Assembly (NCBI GenBank): GCA_016703535.1
Contig: JADJBV010000001.1
Span: 1,054,001 to 1,118,000, forward strand
Source of the DNA: Deltaproteobacteria bacterium
Lineage (GTDB): Bacteria; Myxococcota; Kuafuiibacteriia; Kuafuiibacteriales; Kuafuiibacteriaceae
Direction: 5' to 3'
DNA length: 64,000 nucleotides
A program made the position numbers and the translations under genes. Shown piece after piece: positions 52,041 to 60,696 of this stretch. How positions within the stretch are numbered: the stretch's first letter is position 1; every line of letters begins with the position of its first letter. Below the pieces are notes generated by a model. The model searched no databases. It had not been told where the DNA came from and saw only the letters and a list, made by a program, of their open reading frames with translations.

Positions 52041-52237
52041 GTGGCGATCGTGCGGTCGTGGCGATCGTGCGGTCGTGCCGATCGTGCGGTCGTGCGGTCG
52101 TGACCGTGGCGATCGTGCGGTGGTGGCGATCGTGACGGTGGTGGCGATCGTGAAGGTGGTGGCGATCGTGACCGTGGTGGCGATGGTGACGGCGGCGATC
52201 GTGACGGCGGTGGCGATCGTGAAGGTGGTGGCGATCG
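52041..52237. repeat. Degenerate 18-bp tandem repeat around GGCGATCGT
   Basis: About ten copies of a roughly 18-bp unit such as GTGGTGGCGATCGTGAAG, with shorter 9- to 15-bp spacings at the left end. Each carries the palindromic core GCGATCG or a near match. It occupies the 285-bp gap between the ends of convergent genes mrfB and the cytochrome c peroxidase. No gene is supported here. Confidence 0.8.
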
Positions 52238-52302
52238 GGGGGAGATCAGTGCCCAGGTCGGGGAGCTCCCAGGTGAATTTCGAGGCCTCGTAGGGGCGAA
52301 TT

Positions 52303-53280
52303 TCAGCGGGACCCGTTCGGGTCCTGGAGCAGGCGGGGTTCGGGGTCGGCGCTGAGGGCCTCCAGCATCGCCACCAGGTCGGCGATCTGGTCCTCGGTGA
52401 GCTCTTCGCCGAGTTGGTGGCGGCCCATCAGCTGGATCGCTTCTTCAAGAGTGGCGACGGATCCGTCGTGGAAATAGGGCGCGGTGCGGGCCACGTTCCT
52501 GAGTTGGGGAACCGCAAAGACCAACCGATCGCCTTCATCTTGGGTCCGCTCCTCGAGGCCCAGGTCGTGGGTGCGTTCGGCCGGCCATTCGGTGGCGAAG
52601 CCCAACTTTTCGAGGCGCTGGCCGCCGACCCCCGGTCCGTCGTGGCAGAAGGTGCAGTTGCCGCGGAAGAAGGAGAGGCCTCGCTGCTCTTGGGCGTTGA
52701 GGGCCCCTTCGTCGCCCAACAAGAAGGCGTCCACTCGGCTGGGGGTGACCAGCTGCCGCTGGTAGGTGGCCACGGCGCTGGCCAGGCGCTCCATGCTGAT
52801 CGCGGCGTCGCCAAAGGCCGCTTGGAACTCACCAGGATAAGAGGCGTCGCGGCCGAGGTAGGCCAAGACCGCGGCGTCGTCGGCGCCCATTTCGTCCTTG
52901 GCCCGAAGGGGCATCAGGGCCTGTTCTTCCAGGGTGGTGGCCCGTCCGTCCCAAAAGAGGTGGGCCTTGAAGCCGGCGTTGAGGACGGTGGGCGAGTTGC
53001 GCTTGCCGGCTTGCCCTCCGACGCCCAGGGACACCGCCCGATCGTCGTCGCCCCCCTCGACCGGGACGTGGCAGGTGGCGCACGCGGTCGAGCCGTCGGC
53101 GGACAGTTGACGATCGAAGAACAGCCGCTGGCCCAGCTCGACCTTGGCCCGGTCTGGGGCCGCCATGGCCTCCACGGCGGTCGGGGCCTCGATCGGCTGG
53201 AGATCGCGGCAGGCGTTGCCGAGGAGCAAGAAGGGGGCGGCCAGGAGGGCGGCGCGACGGGTCTTGGGGGTCGATTTCAT
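52303..53280 (-). CDS. Di-haem cytochrome c peroxidase / MauG-family lipoprotein
   Basis: A 325-residue protein. The lipoprotein signal LLAAPFLLLGNAC is followed by two haem-binding motifs, CATCH (about 69) and CTFCH (about 210), plus VPQLRNVARTAPYFHDGS near the C-terminus, diagnostic of the bacterial cytochrome c peroxidase/MauG family. It would reduce H2O2 at the envelope using a small electron donor. KRNSPTVLNAGF is also conserved. It is monocistronic, with an AraC gene upstream in the same orientation. Confidence 0.92.
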   Translation of the reverse strand: MKSTPKTRRAALLAAPFLLLGNACRDLQPIEAPTAVEAMAAPDRAKVELGQRLFFDRQLSADGSTACATCHVPVEGGDDDRAVSLGVGGQAGKRNSPTVLNAGFKAHLFWDGRATTLEEQALMPLRAKDEMGADDAAVLAYLGRDASYPGEFQAAFGDAAISMERLASAVATYQRQLVTPSRVDAFLLGDEGALNAQEQRGLSFFRGNCTFCHDGPGVGGQRLEKLGFATEWPAERTHDLGLEERTQDEGDRLVFAVPQLRNVARTAPYFHDGSVATLEEAIQLMGRHQLGEELTEDQIADLVAMLEALSADPEPRLLQDPNGSR

Positions 53281-53426
53281 GAGCCGAGCCTAAGGGGGCC
53301 GGAGGGCCCGCACCCGGTCCGGGTCAGACAAAATCAGGTCATCTTCGGACAAAGGGGATGGAGCGGACCGCATCCGCGACGCGCCGAACCCCGCGAAGTT
53401 TCGGGCGCCTCGGTTTTGCTCCTCGC

Positions 53427-54491
53427 TCAGCTGGGGTTCGGGCTACGACCCCGGTGGGGTGCCAGGGACGCCGGGAGAGGGGCCTCGGCGGCCGGAGCCC
53501 GGCCCGCCCGAAACTGGGCGGGGGAGCGGCCGGTCCAACGTTGAAAGGAGCGGCGAAAGGCTCTTTCGTCGGCGAAGCCCAGGAGGAAGGCGATCTCGGC
53601 GATCGGCAGGTCCCGTTCCGACAAATACTGAACCGCCAGGTCCCACCGCACCTGGTCCCGGACCTGGAGGTAGCTGGTCCCGGACTCCACCAGCCGCCGC
53701 CTCAGGGTGCGGGAGGTGAGGCCCAGACGAGCCGCCATGGCTTCGATGTCGAGCCGACCCGAGGGGATGAGTTCGCTGGCGATTCGACGGGCCTCCTCCA
53801 CGATCGAGATCGGGGAGCGGTGTTCGAGGAGGGCGGCCTCAGCGGCCCTGAGCAAAAAGGAGTGAAGGCTGGGATCGGCGTGGACCACCGGGCGCACCGC
53901 GTCCTCGGGAGAAAAGAGGACCTCGGCGAAGGGCTGGTCCCACTGCGGTTCGACCCCAAAAAACCGAAGGTGACGTTCCACGCTGCGGGGGCAAGGGTGG
54001 CGGAAGGCGACCGCCCGGGGGATCAGGTGGGCGCCGGCCAGGGTCCGGGCCATGTGGGTGATCTGGGCGATCACACATTCGGTGGCGCAGCGGGCGACCA
54101 GGGGGAGGGGTCCGCTGGGACGCATCCAAACGCGCAGGCCCCGCGGATCGTGGTCGATCTCGAAGACGCTGGAGTTGGTGTAGAGCGATTGATAACGCCG
54201 GGCCACCAGGACCGCCGCCGATAGGTTGGGCGCCGAACGGGTCGCGAAGCCCATGACGTCGTAGGCGTCGATCGCCACGTGTTCCGCCATGTCGATGGGG
54301 AAGCCGGGGTCCTTGACCAACGCCAAGGCCGCGCCGATCACCCCAAAGTGGACGGTGAGGGGGATGGTGGCCCAAGGATCCTCCGGGAGGGTACCGACCC
54401 CCGCCAACGCCAAGACCTGATCCGGGCCGTGACCGCGGGACCGGGCGGCGGCCAGCACGGCCCGGGTGGCGGCGCTGCGGATCCAGGACAC
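53427..54491 (-). CDS. AraC-family regulator with Arabinose_bd_2-type N-terminus
   Basis: A 354-residue regulator. The N-terminal about 200 residues resemble the OruR/ArgR-type ligand domain (GVIGAALALVKDPGFPIDM; YDVMGFATRSAPNLSAAV). The C-terminal about 100 residues are the double helix-turn-helix, with IEAMAARLGLTSRTLRRRL and PIAEIAFLLGFADERAFRRSFQRWTGRSPAQFR. It starts at GTG. It precedes the cytochrome c peroxidase gene by 147 bases and could regulate it; no operator was identified. Confidence 0.9.
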   Translation of the reverse strand: MSWIRSAATRAVLAAARSRGHGPDQVLALAGVGTLPEDPWATIPLTVHFGVIGAALALVKDPGFPIDMAEHVAIDAYDVMGFATRSAPNLSAAVLVARRYQSLYTNSSVFEIDHDPRGLRVWMRPSGPLPLVARCATECVIAQITHMARTLAGAHLIPRAVAFRHPCPRSVERHLRFFGVEPQWDQPFAEVLFSPEDAVRPVVHADPSLHSFLLRAAEAALLEHRSPISIVEEARRIASELIPSGRLDIEAMAARLGLTSRTLRRRLVESGTSYLQVRDQVRWDLAVQYLSERDLPIAEIAFLLGFADERAFRRSFQRWTGRSPAQFRAGRAPAAEAPLPASLAPHRGRSPNPS

Positions 54492-54715
54492 CTGGGGAGC
54501 ATACGACGGCCTCGGTCGCTGGCCCTACTCCCCAGCGCGGCCCGGAAAACGACGGACCCGGGTGGCCCGCCGCCCAAGGGTGGTGCCGGTCGGCCTGCAT
54601 GCGGTCCGACGCGACCACCCCAACTCAACGGGCTCCTCGAGAGGGCACCACCCAGGCCGCGGCCCGGAGGGCGATCTGCAACTCCGGCGTGGTCAAAAGA
54701 CGGTTCGGCTTGGCC

Positions 54716-56296
54716 TCAGGCGCGTCGACGCCGCAAGAGGAGGAGCAGCCCAGTGATTGCCCAGGCCGAGGTCGACGCGACCGGCAGTCGGAGGGCAGCG
54801 GTGGTGGCCGGGGTGATTCGGGACTCACGGCCCGCCCCAGGTCCGAAGGTCACCATGTCGGTCGGAGCAGGTTGACAACGGACCCCGTCGCCGGCCTTGA
54901 GGGCGACCGCATCCGGTTCACAGGCGCAGGTCGCAACCCGGCCCTTGGCCTGGCAGGTGCCCATTCCACAGTCGACGGCGGCGCAGGGATCGAGGGAACG
55001 CTCCAGTTCGCTCGGGCTGAGGGCCACTGGGTTCTCGAGGGCGATGCAGGTGACCCGCTGGACCTGGTCGGGGCCTTCCACCAAGGAGGCCACGGTCCCG
55101 GGGCCACATCGGCAGGCCGGGGCACCCGCGACCTCTCCGCAGGAGGCGCCGGGGCCGCAGTAGTTGAAGCCGCAGGCCGAGGGCTTGCGGGCCTCGACCA
55201 CCGTGGAGCAGTCGTAGAGGGACTCTTCTTGCGAGAGATCCAGGACGTTTTCTTGGCGGAGACCTTGGTTGGGGTGGGGCCGAAAGGCCGGGTCGAGGGT
55301 CATCTGCTCGGGGCTGATCCGGGTGTAGTAGCGGGACAAGAAGCGGGCGCTGCTGACGCTGTCCAGGGTGGCGGGACGTTGCCCGAGGTATTCGGTGGCG
55401 AAGAAGCGCCCGTTGGCCTCGGCGGCGGCCCGGGCCACCCACTCGAAGTAGCTGGTGCGGCCTTCGGCGTCGAAGAGGATCTCGCCCGAACGGGGAGGGA
55501 TCGAGACGAAGTTTTCGGGCAGGTAGGTGGCGTCGGCCAGGATCAACACCAAAAGGCCGAAGTAGGGTTGGGCGGCCACCGCGGTCAACTCCAGCGGGAT
55601 CACCGGGTGCTCGCCGGGCAGGGTGATGGCGATCGGCGCCAGGTCTTCGGTGTTGGCCTCGGGCCGCAAGCGGATGGCCAAGAACTTGGTGCCGGCCACG
55701 TTGTAGCGCTCGAGGACCGGCAACATCCGTTCGCCCAGGTGGTAGCCGTGATCCTCCAACCACCCGACCAACACCGGGGTGAAGGCACTCTCAATGACGT
55801 CGTATTCGTATTGTTTGGTGAAGCTCGAGGCGTAGACCCGCACCGGCGGTTGGTTGCCGAGATCTCCCGGCGCGGGCCCGGGGCGGCTGGCGATGTCTTC
55901 GGTGCCACCGCCACAGCTGCAGCCGCTGGCTTCGCCGGGTCCTTCCGGATCGGCGAGCAAACAAGCGCCCGGCTGGGGCAACCGCACCGAAAGGGACGAG
56001 GCCTCGTCGATGGCCTTGAGGCGCGCCACGTCGGACTCGCTGACGGTCGGCACCGCCGGGAGCGGCACGATCCAGGCGAAGCCGTCGGCTTTGCCGTGGA
56101 CCTGGAGCTGCAGGTGAGTCGTCACCGAACCATCGGCGATCTCGAAGAGGACCCGCTCGGCCGCTTGGTCGACCGGTTGAAGGCCGGCCGCCGAGGTCGC
56201 GGTGAACACGCCGCCGCAAGCTTCGGCGGGCGAGGGCGCCGCCCAGGGCGCCAGGGCCAACAAGAAGCCGAGGGGGCGGATCGATCGCAACAGCAC
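54716..56296 (-). CDS. DUF2330 secreted protein with MYXO-CTERM-like tail
   Basis: A 526-residue exported protein. The GTG at 56296 is chosen because it places the signal peptide (IRPLGFLLALAPWAAPSPAEA) at the N-terminus. The mature start ACGGVF and the following AERVLFEIADGSVTTHLQLQ, WIVPLPAVPTV segments are typical of DUF2330. A Cys-rich C-terminal section (about 385-480; CGPGASCGEVAGAPACRCG) resembles EGF-like modules. The end is a hydrophobic helix plus RRRR (AWAITGLLLLLRRRRA), like a MYXO-CTERM sorting tail, predicting surface anchoring. The upstream in-frame extension is judged non-coding. Confidence 0.8.
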   Translation of the reverse strand: MLLRSIRPLGFLLALAPWAAPSPAEACGGVFTATSAAGLQPVDQAAERVLFEIADGSVTTHLQLQVHGKADGFAWIVPLPAVPTVSESDVARLKAIDEASSLSVRLPQPGACLLADPEGPGEASGCSCGGGTEDIASRPGPAPGDLGNQPPVRVYASSFTKQYEYDVIESAFTPVLVGWLEDHGYHLGERMLPVLERYNVAGTKFLAIRLRPEANTEDLAPIAITLPGEHPVIPLELTAVAAQPYFGLLVLILADATYLPENFVSIPPRSGEILFDAEGRTSYFEWVARAAAEANGRFFATEYLGQRPATLDSVSSARFLSRYYTRISPEQMTLDPAFRPHPNQGLRQENVLDLSQEESLYDCSTVVEARKPSACGFNYCGPGASCGEVAGAPACRCGPGTVASLVEGPDQVQRVTCIALENPVALSPSELERSLDPCAAVDCGMGTCQAKGRVATCACEPDAVALKAGDGVRCQPAPTDMVTFGPGAGRESRITPATTAALRLPVASTSAWAITGLLLLLRRRRA

Positions 56297-56394
56297 CTCG
56301 GGACATAGTGCGCCCAAGGCCGACTGGGATGCCAGGCGGCGGAAGTGGTCGCCGCGGGCAGAAAGTAGGAGCCCCGACCTTGGGGCGGCCGGGC

Positions 56395-57690
56395 TCAAGG
56401 CCAGGTGGAGCCGCTGGGCGTCGGGATGCGGAGGAAGACCAAAAGGGCGACGGCGCCCAGGACCGTCACCGCCGCCGCGACCACACACACCGCCGAATAT
56501 CCCGCCGAGGCCCACAAGATCCCGCCGAGGGCCGCGCCGAAGCTGGTTCCGGCTTGGTTGCAGGCGTTGCGCATCGCCGCTTGGGCGCCCCGTTGTTCAG
56601 GCGCCGTGACCTCGATGGCCAAGGTTTGGTAGGGCCCGGAGCGGGCGGCGCCGGCGGCCATCGCCACAAAAAAGGCGAAGAGGGGCGGCAGGGCCACCGG
56701 CCAGGCGCGACTGCCGAAGGTGACCAACCCCGCCGGCAGGTGGGCCTCGATGGTGTTGGAGAGGAGGCCACAGGCCGGCATCACCAGCTGGAGCACCCCC
56801 ATCACCACGCTGCCGATGACGATGACCCGCACCCGGCCGAAGCGATCCGAAAGCCGACCCGCGACCGGGCCGCCCACAAAGATGGCGGGGCCCCCCACCG
56901 CGTAGACGAGGCCCCGGTGCCCGGTGTCCAGGCCGTAGACCAACTCGAGCCAGGGGCTCGTGTATACTGAATACATGGTCATCGAAAGGCCGATGGCCGC
57001 CGACATCAACAAGACGCCGACCACCCGGCGATCGGCGAGCAGGCTGCGGTAACTGCCCAAGGCGTGACCCAAGGAGAGCTGGAGTGAACGTTGTTCGTGC
57101 CGGGGTTCGGGGATGGTGAAGGCCACCCCGAGGGCCCCCAGGCCGGCCACCCCCGCGAGCACCAGGAACATCCGCTGCCAGCCGAAGGTGGCGCTCAACC
57201 ACGCGCCGATCGGCATGCCCAAGATGAGGGAGAGGAAAAAGCCGTTCATGACGTGGCCGATCGCCACCGCCCGCTCGTTTTTTCCGAAGTGGTCCCCGGC
57301 GAAGCTCGTGGTGGAGGTGACCAACATCCCGGCCCCGGCGCCGGCCAACACTCGGGCCCCCAACATGAGCGGGTGGTCTTCTGCCCAGGCACAACACAGG
57401 GTGCCCAGGGCCAAGACCAACAGGCCCAACACCAGGACCCGGCGCCGCCCCCAGTGATCCGAGATCGGCCCGAAAATCAGGGCAAAAAGTGCGGTCGAGC
57501 CGGCGTAGGCGGTGATCCACAGGCCCGCCACCGAAACGTTGACGCCCAACTCCTTGGCCAGCTGCGGCAGGATCGGCGTCATCACCAACATGTCCACCCC
57601 TGAGGTGAACATCACCGTCGCCAACATCACCGTGACCCAGCGATCGGATCCACTGAGCTTGGCCAGCCCCACCTCCTCCGCTTGTGGCAC
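56395..57690 (-). CDS. MFS transporter, drug:H+ antiporter type
   Basis: A 431-residue integral membrane protein with about 12 hydrophobic helices. The first-loop MFS signature appears as GPISDHWGRRRVLVLG, the symmetric loop 8-9 copy as GRLSDRFGRVRVI, and motif C-like glycines occur in helix 5. It begins TVMLATVMFTSGVDMLVMTPILPQL, typical of multidrug exporters. The GTG at 57690 is taken as start; the longer open frame would run antisense through the neighbouring YkgJ gene. It is divergent from that gene with 33 bases between starts. The substrate is unknown. Confidence 0.87.
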   Translation of the reverse strand: MPQAEEVGLAKLSGSDRWVTVMLATVMFTSGVDMLVMTPILPQLAKELGVNVSVAGLWITAYAGSTALFALIFGPISDHWGRRRVLVLGLLVLALGTLCCAWAEDHPLMLGARVLAGAGAGMLVTSTTSFAGDHFGKNERAVAIGHVMNGFFLSLILGMPIGAWLSATFGWQRMFLVLAGVAGLGALGVAFTIPEPRHEQRSLQLSLGHALGSYRSLLADRRVVGVLLMSAAIGLSMTMYSVYTSPWLELVYGLDTGHRGLVYAVGGPAIFVGGPVAGRLSDRFGRVRVIVIGSVVMGVLQLVMPACGLLSNTIEAHLPAGLVTFGSRAWPVALPPLFAFFVAMAAGAARSGPYQTLAIEVTAPEQRGAQAAMRNACNQAGTSFGAALGGILWASAGYSAVCVVAAAVTVLGAVALLVFLRIPTPSGSTWP

Positions 57691-57723
57691 GGCCGCCAGC
57701 CGCTGTGTATCCTGCCCTCCCGG

Positions 57724-58254
57724 ATGAACACGCCATCCGACCGTACCGGGGCCCGGGCCCGCCTCCTCGTCCTGCACCAAAAGATCGACGCCGAGGTCGC
57801 GCCCCTGACCACCCTCCACGGGGCCCGGCTTTTGTGCCGATCGGGTTGCTCCGATTGTTGCCAAGACGAGCTGACGGTGTTGGCGGTCGAGGCCGATCGG
57901 ATCCGTCAGGCCCACGCCCAGCTGTTGGCCGAAGGCACCCCCCACCCGCCGGGGGCCTGCGCCTTTTTGGATGATGCCGGCGCTTGTCGGGTCTACGCCG
58001 ATCGCCCCTACGTCTGCCGGACCCAAGGCCTGCCGCTGCGATGGTTGGAGGAGGACGAGGACGACGGCGAGATCGTCGAGTCCCGGGACATCTGCCCGCT
58101 CAACCGGGAGGGTCAGGCCCTCGACGACCTGGCCGAGGAGGCCTGCTACACCTTGGGGCCGGTCGAGCTCGAGCTGTTGGCGCTCCAGGACGACTACGGT
58201 CCACCGGAAGAGCGGGTGCCGCTGCGCAGCCTGTTCGCCAAAGGGCACGGCTGA
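57724..58254 (+). CDS. YkgJ-family Cys-cluster protein
   Basis: A 176-residue cytoplasmic protein of the YkgJ zinc- or iron-chelating family: the CxxxCxxCC cluster CRSGCSDCC lies at about 38-46, and further cysteines occur in GACRVYADRPYVCR and DICPLN. The ATG at 57724 starts just ahead of the family domain. The stop overlaps the ATG of the Hsp70-like gene by one base (TGATG), so the two are translationally coupled. The metal and role are not established for the family. Confidence 0.85.
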   Translation: MNTPSDRTGARARLLVLHQKIDAEVAPLTTLHGARLLCRSGCSDCCQDELTVLAVEADRIRQAHAQLLAEGTPHPPGACAFLDDAGACRVYADRPYVCRTQGLPLRWLEEDEDDGEIVESRDICPLNREGQALDDLAEEACYTLGPVELELLALQDDYGPPEERVPLRSLFAKGHG

Positions 58255-59939
58255 TGTGGGCCATCGATCTGGGCACCACCAACACCGGCGTGGCCCGTTG
58301 GGACGAGGCCGCCGGCCGCCCCAAGATGCTGGAGTTGTCCCGGATCTGCCGACGACCGGGTGGCGAAGACCACCTGGAGGCGCCCCTGTTGGTGCCCTCG
58401 AGCACCCACGCCCTGGCGCCCGAGGGGTTGGCGGGGCGGGTCGGTCGATGGCCTTTTTTGGAGCGGCGCTGGTTCTTGGGGCGACAGGCCCTGATCGGGC
58501 GCGAGGCCCTGGAGGCGAACCAGACTGAACCCCGGCCCTGCTACGCGCCGTCCTTCAAGCAACACCTGATGCGTTCGCCCCTGCGCACCTTGGCGCGGTT
58601 GGGCAAAGAGCCGCTGTCGGCCCGGGACGTGGCTCGGCGTTTTGTTCGGGAGCTCTTGTGGGCGATCAAGGAGCAGACCGGCGAGCGGATAAGGGAGCTG
58701 GTGGTGACCACGCCGGTCGAGGCCTACGAAGGTTATCGGGCCGAGGTCTCGACGATCTTCCGGAGCCTCGGGGTGGACAAGGTGCGGTTCCTCGACGAAC
58801 CGGTGGCGGCGGCCTTGGGTTATGGCCTGGGCCAAAAGGAGCGGCGGGTCGCGCTGGTGGTCGACTTCGGGGGCGGCACCTTGGACGTGGCGGCGGTGGC
58901 ACTTTCACCCAAAGGGGTGGCCGAAGGCCGGGCTGAGGTGTTGGGGAAAGAAGGGCGGCCGATCGGCGGCAACGTGGTCGATCGTTGGCTCTTGTCCGAG
59001 GTGGCCCGGCGCCTCGGTTATCCGCTGCCCGAGGCCGGCGCCGAAGAGCCTTTTTGGATGCGGATGATGTTGTCCGAGACCTGCCGGGTGAAGGAGGCCC
59101 TCTTTTTTCGGGAGTCGGAGCTGCTGGTGCCCACGCCGCCCGACGAACTGCATCGCTTCGAGGAGCGGATCCGCGGCGAATCCCAGACGCTGCAGCTGCA
59201 CCGGGAGGAGCTGGTGTCCTTGCTGGAGGCCCAAGGCCTCTATGAGACCTTGGATGAGTGTGTGAACGGCGCCCTGGAGCAAGCCGCCAGCCACGGCGTG
59301 ACCGAACGTGACGTGGAGGACGTGTTGATGGTGGGCGGCTCCACCTTGTTGCCGATGGTCTATCGCCGCTTCGAAGATCGCTTCGGCCGCGACAAGGTGC
59401 GGGCTTGGCAGCCCTTCGAGGCAGTGGCCTACGGCGCCGCCGCGTTTTCAGCGGACGCGGCGCAACCCAGCGACTTCATCGTGCATGATTATGCCTTCGT
59501 CACCCACGATCTCTCGACCCATCAAAAACAATATTCGGTGATCGTGCCCCGGGGCACTCGTTTCCCGACCGCCGACAACTTCTGGAGACGTCAGCTGGTG
59601 CCGACCTGCTCCTTGGGGGAGCCCGAGACCATGTTCAAGCTGGTGATCTGCGAGGTCGGTCGAGACTTCGATGGTGATCGCCGCTTCGCTTGGGACGCCG
59701 ACGGGCGCCTCCACAAGTTGGGGGGCCAAAAAGGTCAAGGGGCCCCCTTGGTGGTCCCGCTCAATGAAACCAATCCGACCCTCGGGTATTTGAAGCCTCC
59801 CCATCCCCCGGACGACAAACGACCTCGCTTGGAGATCGCCTTTGGCGTCAACGATGACCGGTGGTTATGCGCCACCGTCTACGACCTGCGCACCAAACGC
59901 TACATGATGCGCGAAGAACCGGTGGTGCGCTTGCTCTGA
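58254..59939 (+). CDS. Hsp70/DnaK-like protein
   Basis: A 561-residue actin-like ATPase of the Hsp70 superfamily. The phosphate 1 loop IDLGTTNTGVARW is at the very N-terminus, phosphate 2 as VVDFGGGTLDVAA at about 205, a FLDEPVAAALGYG segment at about 180, and the adenosine motif VLMVGGSTLLPM at about 360. The C-terminal about 170 residues are beta-rich and shorter and more divergent than the DnaK substrate domain. It is not the housekeeping dnaK: no grpE or dnaJ adjoins it. Coupling to a YkgJ gene suggests a dedicated folding or metal-handling role. Confidence 0.87.
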   Translation: MWAIDLGTTNTGVARWDEAAGRPKMLELSRICRRPGGEDHLEAPLLVPSSTHALAPEGLAGRVGRWPFLERRWFLGRQALIGREALEANQTEPRPCYAPSFKQHLMRSPLRTLARLGKEPLSARDVARRFVRELLWAIKEQTGERIRELVVTTPVEAYEGYRAEVSTIFRSLGVDKVRFLDEPVAAALGYGLGQKERRVALVVDFGGGTLDVAAVALSPKGVAEGRAEVLGKEGRPIGGNVVDRWLLSEVARRLGYPLPEAGAEEPFWMRMMLSETCRVKEALFFRESELLVPTPPDELHRFEERIRGESQTLQLHREELVSLLEAQGLYETLDECVNGALEQAASHGVTERDVEDVLMVGGSTLLPMVYRRFEDRFGRDKVRAWQPFEAVAYGAAAFSADAAQPSDFIVHDYAFVTHDLSTHQKQYSVIVPRGTRFPTADNFWRRQLVPTCSLGEPETMFKLVICEVGRDFDGDRRFAWDADGRLHKLGGQKGQGAPLVVPLNETNPTLGYLKPPHPPDDKRPRLEIAFGVNDDRWLCATVYDLRTKRYMMREEPVVRLL

Positions 59940-60002
59940 TCCGGCGCTCGCGTGTTAGGACAAAAGGGTGGCGACGCGCTTCGCCGCGGGGAAGGAGGTG
60001 TG

Positions 60003-60677
60003 GTGGAGAGCCTGGTGACGCTCGGCTCGTCTTCGACGCTCGGCGCCGGAGCCAGCCGCCCCGAAGAGACCGGTTGGGTCCCGCTCCTCCTCGAGCATCT
60101 CCGGGCCCGTTTGCCGATCGTGGCCTTGCACAACCTGGGGAAGGGCGGCGCGGTGATGGCCGACTACTTGGAGGCCTGGCCGTTGGTCGCCGATTGTGAG
60201 CCGACCCTCCTGGTGGTGTTGCCCTTCACCGACTACGCGACCACCCCACTGCTCCGCTTCAAGGACGACTGCCGCCGCCTCATCGACGCCGCCAACACCT
60301 TGGCTGAGGCCGCCCAAACCTCGAAGCGCCGCTTCCAGGTCTTCTTCGGCGATCTACGGATCGATCCCCTTTACCTGGAGGGCACCAAACCCGACGGCCC
60401 TCGCTACCGCCTCAAAGACTACGTGTTGTTGCTCGAAAAAAACGGCGCCCTGCAGGAGCTGGCCAAAGAGGCCCCTTTCCTTTCGGTGGTCCCGGTGATC
60501 GACCAAAACGCCATCCACCCCGAGTGGATCCACGCCGACGGTCACCCCAACGATCTGGGCCACGCCTATTTGGCGGGGTGTTTCGTGCGGGCGGTGGAGT
60601 TGTGGCTGGACGGCGGTTCCATCGATCTCGACCGGGCCATCTTGGATCCCCGCCTGGTGCCGGCCCAGGAACCTTAG
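60003..60677 (+). CDS. SGNH/GDSL-type hydrolase-like protein
   Basis: A 224-residue protein starting at GTG 60003, behind GGAAGGAGG. Block I reads LVTLGSSSTLGAG, with GSSST in place of GDS, and the catalytic Asp-His pair appears as DGHPNDLGHAYLA near the C-terminus, typical of SGNH esterases. LVVLPFTDYATTPLLRF in between resembles the block III area. No signal peptide is present, so it is probably cytoplasmic. It follows the Hsp70-like gene by 63 bases in the same direction. The substrate is unknown. Confidence 0.75.
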   Translation: MESLVTLGSSSTLGAGASRPEETGWVPLLLEHLRARLPIVALHNLGKGGAVMADYLEAWPLVADCEPTLLVVLPFTDYATTPLLRFKDDCRRLIDAANTLAEAAQTSKRRFQVFFGDLRIDPLYLEGTKPDGPRYRLKDYVLLLEKNGALQELAKEAPFLSVVPVIDQNAIHPEWIHADGHPNDLGHAYLAGCFVRAVELWLDGGSIDLDRAILDPRLVPAQEP

Positions 60678-60696
60678 GGCCCGTCCAGCCGGGGCC

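Noticed and set aside
54599..56308. 569-residue plus-strand reading frame
   Set aside because: Antisense to the DUF2330 gene, which has a signal peptide, Cys modules and a sorting tail.
57691..58248. N-terminal extension of the MFS transporter
   Set aside because: It would run antisense through the YkgJ gene and adds sequence without membrane or family character.
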